Under the pieces are notes generated by a model. The model was not told where the DNA came from. It searched no databases and saw only the letters and a list, made by a program, of their open reading frames with translations. A stretch of DNA of 10,754 bases from Planctomycetota bacterium (GTDB lineage Bacteria; Planctomycetota; SZUA-567): the NCBI GenBank assembly GCA_020861125.1, contig JAJBSZ010000264.1:1-10754 (forward strand), written 5' to 3'. Position numbers and translations under genes: made by a program. This document shows positions 6,687 through 10,754 of the stretch, one piece after another (position 1 is the stretch's first letter; the number at the start of each line of letters is the position of its first letter).

Positions 6687-7967
6687 TCAGATGAAAAACG
6701 TGCTGAACCAGGGAACGAGAACCACCAGGAAAAACACGGCGGAATAGCCGATGAAGAAGGGCATTTCCCCACGGGCGATGGCGCCCATCTTCAGCTTGGT
6801 GACGCTGGAGGCGGCGAAGAGGTTCACCGCCACCGGCGGCGTCATGGTGCCGATGACGTTGGAAATGCAGACGATCATGCCGAAATGCACGATGTTTATG
6901 CCCATGCTTTCCGCCACCGGCCACAGCACCGGCACCAGCAGGACACAGATGGCGATGCCTTCCAGGAAGGTGCCGAAGATCAACAGGATGATGGCGATGA
7001 CAATACAGAACAGGAGGGGCGAGAGGTTCATGGCGATGATGGCATTGATCAGCGCCCGGGATATGCCCGACACTGTAAACAGCCACGAGAAAGCGGTGGA
7101 GGTGGCGATGATGAACAGGATCATGGCGCTGGACTTGGCCGAATTCAGGATGATGGGTATCGTCTTCTCGAGGGGAATTTCCCGATACAGGAACACGCCC
7201 ACCAGAAACGCATACACCACCGACACCGCCGCCGATTCGGTCGGGGTCAGGTAGCCGGAATAAATCCCGCCCAGGATGATCACGGGCATGAGCAGTGCCG
7301 GAATCGCCTTGACGGTGGAGACGGCGAAGTCCCGCAGGCCGATCGGCTCCTGGTTTTTCGGCCACTGTTCCCGCACGGACAACACCAAACACAGCGCCAC
7401 CAGGACGATCACGATCATGCTGCCGGCGACGATGCCGGCCGTGAACAGGTTGGAGATGGAGCAGTTGGTGATGGTGCCGTACACCACCATGATGATGCTG
7501 GGCGGAATGATCGGCCCGAGGCCGCCGGCCACCGCCAGGAGACCGGCGCTCCGCTCCTTCGGGTAGCCCAGCTTCACCACCTCCGGGTAGATGGTGGACC
7601 CGATGGCGATAACCGTGGCCGGCGCCGAGCCGGACAGGGCGGCAAAAAAGGCGCAGGCCAGGACCATGGCGTAGGCCATGCCGCCGCGCACCCGGCCGAC
7701 AATGCTGTCGACGAACTTTACCAGCCGGCTGGAAATGCCGCCGGTGGTCATGAGGTTGCCGGCCAGCACGAAAAAGGGAATCGCCATGATGGCCGTGGCG
7801 TCCAGAGCGGTAAATATCCGCTGGGCCACCACCGCCAGGGGGTAATCGAGGAGATACAGGCAGATCATGGACGAGACGCCCAGGGACATGGCGATAGGCA
7901 CGCCGAGGATAAGCAGGGCGGCCAGGGACCCGAAAAGGATGATGCCAATCTGCGCGGTTTCGCTCAT
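6687..7967 (-). CDS. dctM: TRAP transporter large permease, DctM family
   Basis: 426 residues, the normal length for the large permease. It is almost entirely hydrophobic, with about a dozen membrane segments. Family signatures appear in order: IPFFVLAGNLM (~63-73), FFAALSGSAPATVIAIG (~107-123), GGLGPIIPPSIIMVVYG (~148-164), GGIYSGYLTPTESAAV (~233-248), and a C-terminal FGMIVCISNVIGTMTPPVAV segment. It uses the sodium gradient to import a solute handed over by the periplasmic binding protein, together with DctQ. The ATG is preceded by AAGGAGA (7974-7980) at 6 nt and overlaps the dctQ stop by 4 nt, the usual coupled arrangement. The ligand cannot be read from this subunit; operon context points to a uronate-type sugar acid. 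Confidence 0.95.
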   Translation of the reverse strand: MSETAQIGIILFGSLAALLILGVPIAMSLGVSSMICLYLLDYPLAVVAQRIFTALDATAIMAIPFFVLAGNLMTTGGISSRLVKFVDSIVGRVRGGMAYAMVLACAFFAALSGSAPATVIAIGSTIYPEVVKLGYPKERSAGLLAVAGGLGPIIPPSIIMVVYGTITNCSISNLFTAGIVAGSMIVIVLVALCLVLSVREQWPKNQEPIGLRDFAVSTVKAIPALLMPVIILGGIYSGYLTPTESAAVSVVYAFLVGVFLYREIPLEKTIPIILNSAKSSAMILFIIATSTAFSWLFTVSGISRALINAIIAMNLSPLLFCIVIAIILLIFGTFLEGIAICVLLVPVLWPVAESMGINIVHFGMIVCISNVIGTMTPPVAVNLFAASSVTKLKMGAIARGEMPFFIGYSAVFFLVVLVPWFSTFFI

Positions 7968-8470
7968 GCGCTGTCTCCTTCGGGAATCGGTTCGGGATCA
8001 AGTAGGTGGTACAGCATAACCACGACCGAGGCCGCCTGCACCACGGTGATCAGGCCGAAGGTCAGCGGCAGGGCGAAATAGGGCACATACATGGGCAGCC
8101 CGAGACCGGGCGAAATCTGGGGGAATTTCCACTGTTTTTCCAGAAGTTCGAACGAAAAGTAAAACACCACGGCGGAAAACACCACGATCACCAGCCGGCC
8201 GAAAATATCCACGACCCGCCGTGGCACCCCCCGAAAGCGGTCGACCACGGCGGTGATGGCGATCTGGGTGCCGTCCCGGAGGCCGATCTCGGTGCCGAGC
8301 AGGGCCATGTAGACCATGCAGTACCGCGCCAGCTCCTCGAACCAGGAGATGCCGGCGCCGATGAAATTGCGGTTTACCACCTGCGCAAAGGCGGACAGAG
8401 TCATGACGATGAACGCCGTGGCGAGGATGAGGTTTTCGATTTTCTGCAGCACCCCGAGGGTTTTTCGCAT
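7964..8470 (-). CDS. dctQ: TRAP transporter small permease, DctQ family
   Basis: 168 residues with four predicted membrane helices (~13-33, ~48-66, ~90-110 and ~130-155). The family motif AQVVNRNFIGAGISWFEELARY (~29-50) is present, including the Arg and the W-x-E-E near the start of helix 2. DctQ is the small inner-membrane subunit that pairs with DctM. Its last 4 nt overlap dctM. The ribosome site is weak (CGGGAAC about 7 nt before the ATG), and a strong palindrome lies upstream in the gap after dctP. Both features would keep permease output below that of the binding protein. Confidence 0.93.
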   Translation of the reverse strand: MRKTLGVLQKIENLILATAFIVMTLSAFAQVVNRNFIGAGISWFEELARYCMVYMALLGTEIGLRDGTQIAITAVVDRFRGVPRRVVDIFGRLVIVVFSAVVFYFSFELLEKQWKFPQISPGLGLPMYVPYFALPLTFGLITVVQAASVVVMLYHLLDPEPIPEGDSA

Positions 8471-8555
8471 AGGCTGTTCCCGGTTGCAGGACCGTCCGGA
8501 ACCGCTCGGCGGAGGACCACGCGGACGGCAAAGTGGGCGGAAAGGGCTTCGGCCG

Positions 8556-8579
8556 GGGCGGCCCGCTAGCGGGCCGCCC
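8556..8579 (-). other. Perfect 24-nt palindrome between dctP and dctQ
   Basis: GGGCGGCCCGCT is followed directly by its exact reverse complement, giving a 12-bp GC-rich hairpin. It lies 24 nt after the dctP stop and 85 nt before the dctQ start. No T-run follows on the - strand. The position suits mRNA protection of the dctP transcript or partial attenuation before the permease genes. Confidence 0.6.
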
Positions 8580-8603
8580 GAACGGCACGGAGCATTCCGA
8601 CAG

Positions 8604-9590
8604 TCAGTTCTTTTTGGCTTCTTCCACCACCTTGACCCATTCCTGATCCAACTGGGCGACCTGATCCGCCACGGCCGGCATCACCACCTCCCGCACCGCG
8701 TCGAGATCGATGTCATGGAATACCACACCGTGCTTTTCCGAGAGTTCCTTGACCGCTTCGGCATTGCCGTCCAGCAACAGCTGGCGCTGGTATTCCACGC
8801 CCTTTTTCACCCCTTCCATAAACGCCGGTCGGAGGTCGTCCGGGATGCGGTTCCAGGCCCGGTCGGACATGCCGATGGCGATGAACGTGTAGAGGTGGTT
8901 GGTCCAGGTAACATTCTTGATCACCTCGTAGTAGCGGTTGGTCAGCATGTTGGCGATGGCGTTTTCACAGCCGTCGATGGTGCCCTGCTGCAGGGCGGTG
9001 AACTGTTCGCTGGCCGCCATCGGGGTGGCGATGGCGCCGAGGGCGTTGAAGGTGGCGATCTGCATCTGGTTTTCCATGGTGCGGATCTTGAAACCCTTGA
9101 AATCATCAACAGTGGTGATCGGCTTGTTGGCGAAGGTGTTGCGGAAGCCGGACTCGAACCAGCCGATGATGTGGACGCCCTGACTCTGAGCCTTCGCGTT
9201 GACCAGTTCGCCAAGTTTCCCGTCGATCACCTTGTGCGCCTGTTCCACCGTGTCGAAGAGGAACGGCTGGTCCAGAACCTTCAGCTCGGGAATAAAGGAA
9301 CTCAGCACCACATTCACCACCGAGCACATGTCGATGGAGCCGATCTGCGCCCCTTCGTACATGTCGCGCTCGTTGCCCAATTGGGCGCCGGCATACACCT
9401 CAATCTTGATTTTGCCGTCGGTGGCCTTCTCCACCTCTTCCGCCAGCCGCTTGCCGCCCATGGCGTACATGCTGCCTTCGGGATCGACGAAGCCGAATTT
9501 GAACACGATTTCGCCCGCATCCGCCATCCCTGCCGCGCCTACCAACACCAGCCCGCACACCAGCGCCCATGCCATCAACCGTGCCTTCAT
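8604..9590 (-). CDS. dctP: TRAP transporter substrate-binding protein, DctP family
   Basis: 328 residues. A signal peptide (MKAR, hydrophobic LMAWALVCGLVLVGAAG, cleavage probably after MADA at 25) sends it to the periplasm. The mature part begins EIVFKFGFVDPEGSMYAMG, the usual first strand of DctP proteins. The family's carboxylate-binding arginine is Arg170 in FKGFKIRTMEN, and QGTIDGCENAIANM (~202-215) is the second-lobe signature. An arginine here means the ligand is a carboxylate such as a sugar acid. The start at 9590 is chosen because GGGAGGAG (9596-9603) is 5 nt upstream; a TTG at 9605 would place that site inside the gene. It lies 87 nt after the repressor gene and 133 nt before dctQ. 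Confidence 0.95.
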   Translation of the reverse strand: MKARLMAWALVCGLVLVGAAGMADAGEIVFKFGFVDPEGSMYAMGGKRLAEEVEKATDGKIKIEVYAGAQLGNERDMYEGAQIGSIDMCSVVNVVLSSFIPELKVLDQPFLFDTVEQAHKVIDGKLGELVNAKAQSQGVHIIGWFESGFRNTFANKPITTVDDFKGFKIRTMENQMQIATFNALGAIATPMAASEQFTALQQGTIDGCENAIANMLTNRYYEVIKNVTWTNHLYTFIAIGMSDRAWNRIPDDLRPAFMEGVKKGVEYQRQLLLDGNAEAVKELSEKHGVVFHDIDLDAVREVVMPAVADQVAQLDQEWVKVVEEAKKN

Positions 9591-9595
9591 CTGTG

Positions 9596-9603
9596 CTCCT
9601 CCC
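9596..9603 (-). promoter_or_regulatory. Shine-Dalgarno of dctP
   Basis: GGGAGGAG is 5 nt before the ATG at 9590. It is the strongest ribosome site in the operon and decides the start against the upstream TTG. Confidence 0.85.
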
Positions 9604-9630
9604 AAGAGAGTCTACCGCAAACCCGGGGAA

Positions 9631-9644
9631 CCCGCGCGCGCGGG
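9631..9644. other. GC palindrome in the repressor-dctP gap
   Basis: CCCGCGCGCGCGGG is self-complementary over 14 bp within the 87-nt gap between the repressor stop and dctP. It has no T-run and could be an RNA hairpin or a Z-DNA-prone tract. I see no clear promoter in the gap, so dctP is probably read through from the repressor gene. Confidence 0.4.
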
Positions 9645-9677
9645 CCGCCACGCCGTTTGCCGCTCATGCTAATCCTT

Positions 9678-10451
9678 TCAGGCCACCACCACCTCGATTC
9701 CCTGATCCCGCAACCCGGCCAGCCGCTCGGCCGACACCGTGCCGGTGGTGAAAACGCAGTCCACAGCATCGATGCGATCCACGTTCACCGCCCCCACCTG
9801 GCGCCACTTGCTGCCGTCCACCAGGAGAAATGATTTCTGGCTGCAGCGGAGGAGTTCGCGCTTGATCTCCGCCTCCTCCAGGTTGCCTTCGGTCAGCATG
9901 CCGGCGGGGTCGATGCCGGCACAGGACAGGAAAAGTTTTTTCGGTTGGAACAGGCGTAGATTGTCGGCCGCCATGGAGCCGTAGGTGGAACTGTTGGCAG
10001 GCATAACCACCCCGCCCAAACAGACGCAGGTCCACTCGCTCTCGGCCAGGGCCATGATGCCGGCGGCGACGTGCAGGGCGTTGGTGACGATGGTCAGCCG
10101 GCAATCCCGGGGAAGACATTCCAGAAGACACAGAGCGGTAGAGGAATTGTCGATGGCGATGACGTCTCCCGGCGCCACCCGCGCCGCCGCTTGACGGGCC
10201 AGGCGGACCTTTTCCCCGAAGTGTACCTGTTTGCGGGACAGAAGGGAAAGGAGAGGCCGACTTTGTTGCCCGCCCGTGGCGATAGCCCCGCCGTGGGTGC
10301 GTTTCAGCACCCCCTCCGCCTGCATTTCGTTGAGATCCCGGCGCACGGTTTCCGGGGAAATATCGAGGGACACGGCAAGCTGGGCCACATCCACCCGTTT
10401 CTGCCGGTCGAGCAACCGCCAGATGTGCTGTCGTCTCTCTTCCGCATACAT
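9678..10451 (-). CDS. DeoR-family transcriptional regulator
   Basis: 257 residues, typical for the family. The N-terminal winged helix is textbook: MYAEERRQHIWRLLDRQKRV, then VAQLAVSLDISPETVRRDLN (~22-41) with the TVRRDL recognition helix, then GVLKRTHGGA (~47-56). The C-terminal half is the sugar-phosphate sensor domain: EKVRLARQAA (80-89), DNSSTALCLL (~101-110), TNALHVA (~123-129), and TEGNLEEAEIKREL (~187-200). Such proteins usually repress and are released by a phosphorylated sugar intermediate; KDG-phosphate or a related compound would suit this operon, but that is inference. The ATG at 10451 has AAGG 8 nt upstream and gives the canonical N-terminus; the open frame up to 10586 adds 45 residues with no family match. 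As first gene of the operon it is likely autoregulated. Confidence 0.93.
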   Translation of the reverse strand: MYAEERRQHIWRLLDRQKRVDVAQLAVSLDISPETVRRDLNEMQAEGVLKRTHGGAIATGGQQSRPLLSLLSRKQVHFGEKVRLARQAAARVAPGDVIAIDNSSTALCLLECLPRDCRLTIVTNALHVAAGIMALAESEWTCVCLGGVVMPANSSTYGSMAADNLRLFQPKKLFLSCAGIDPAGMLTEGNLEEAEIKRELLRCSQKSFLLVDGSKWRQVGAVNVDRIDAVDCVFTTGTVSAERLAGLRDQGIEVVVA

Positions 10452-10754
10452 AAACGGAACCTTCAGCCAAAAACCCGCGGGCCAACGGTGACGAGCGACG
10501 GGAACCGGGACGCCTTCCCGCAGGTCGTCAAAATCCCGACGGACCAACGGTTGTGAACCCGAACGGAGACCGGTAACCTGGTCCATAAGCCACCGGCTTC
10601 ACGCTGTGGTGGTGGCGGCAACCCTGCGACCGTACCGTCCGCAGAGAATTCCGAAACGGCCTTCACGCTGATGGTGGCGGAAATCCAACAAATCGGAATG
10701 ATACGGTCACGAACCCACCAATTTCACGCCCGGTCCTCCGGCAGTATACACCCG
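10452..10754. other. Upstream region of the operon; no gene seen
   Basis: About 300 bp upstream of the repressor hold no convincing coding frame. The operon promoter should lie here, but I cannot pick a clear -35/-10 pair for the - strand. A poor candidate is GTGAAA with TATCAT 18 nt later. The notable content is three GCGTGAA motifs, described separately. Confidence 0.6.
10594..10729 (-). promoter_or_regulatory. Three spaced GCGTGAA motifs; candidate operator sites
   Basis: TTCACGC on the + strand (GCGTGAA on the - strand) occurs at 10598-10604, 10662-10668 and 10723-10729, spaced 64 and 61 bp. The first two share a longer context, CGGC(C)TTCACGCTG followed by TGGTGGCGG, over about 25 bp. 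Repeated spaced sites just upstream of a self-regulating repressor are what DeoR-family looping would need. The assignment is inference. Confidence 0.4.

Noticed and set aside
6656..6772. Longer start for the isomerase at 6772
   Set aside because: It would overlap dctM and bypass the GGGAGG ribosome site before 6655; the added residues are a shadow of dctM.
6556..8001. A 481-residue - strand frame over dctM
   Set aside because: It is a shifted frame of dctM; the hydrophobic frame with DctM signatures is the real one.
6591..8081. A 496-residue open frame on the + strand, rich in His, Asp and Gly
   Set aside because: It is antisense to dctM and the isomerase, both with clear family motifs. 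Its His/Asp/Gly-rich composition is what the reverse of hydrophobic, GC-rich codons gives. No ribosome site or known domain.
8316..9833. A 505-residue open frame on the + strand
   Set aside because: Antisense to dctP, dctQ and the repressor gene, with a low-complexity His-rich translation. Long stop-free antisense frames are expected in GC-rich DNA.
10452..10586. N-terminal extension of the DeoR-family regulator to 10586
   Set aside because: The added 45 residues do not fit the family, whose proteins begin just before the winged helix, as with the ATG at 10451.

Overview
The window is GC-rich DNA from a Gram-negative-type bacterium. The evidence is an OstA/LptA-like envelope protein, a periplasmic TRAP solute-binding protein and an exported DUF6599-type protein. 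That combination fits the Planctomycetota/PVC side of bacterial diversity, but no rRNA or taxonomic marker is present, so this placement is weak inference.

Left arm (1-4132, + strand): three genes read rightward. First is the 3' part of a very large OstA/LptA-like beta-repeat protein, open at the left edge. Then come a cytoplasmic TPR protein and a secreted DUF6599-like protein whose start overlaps the TPR gene by 31 nt. They look like one transcription unit, probably for the cell envelope, but only the first gene points to a function.

Middle (4133-4973): a gene-free stretch of about 840 bp between convergent gene ends. It holds three copies of a ~180-bp hairpin-rich repeat, two direct and one inverted, and is the least explained part of the window. 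The two genes facing it both drift from C-ending toward G/T-ending codons as they approach it.

Right arm (10451 down to 4974, - strand): a compact sugar-acid operon in the order DeoR-family repressor, DctP, DctQ and DctM (a complete tripartite TRAP transporter), a KduI/IolB-family isomerase, and KduD. The natural reading is uptake of a uronate or unsaturated uronate fragment, isomerisation of 5-keto-4-deoxyuronate by the IolB-like enzyme in place of KduI, and reduction by KduD to 2-keto-3-deoxygluconate. KDG kinase, KDPG aldolase and any polysaccharide lyase are not in the window. Hairpins lie in the dctP-dctQ and isomerase-kduD gaps. Three GCGTGAA motifs lie upstream of the repressor and are candidate operators.
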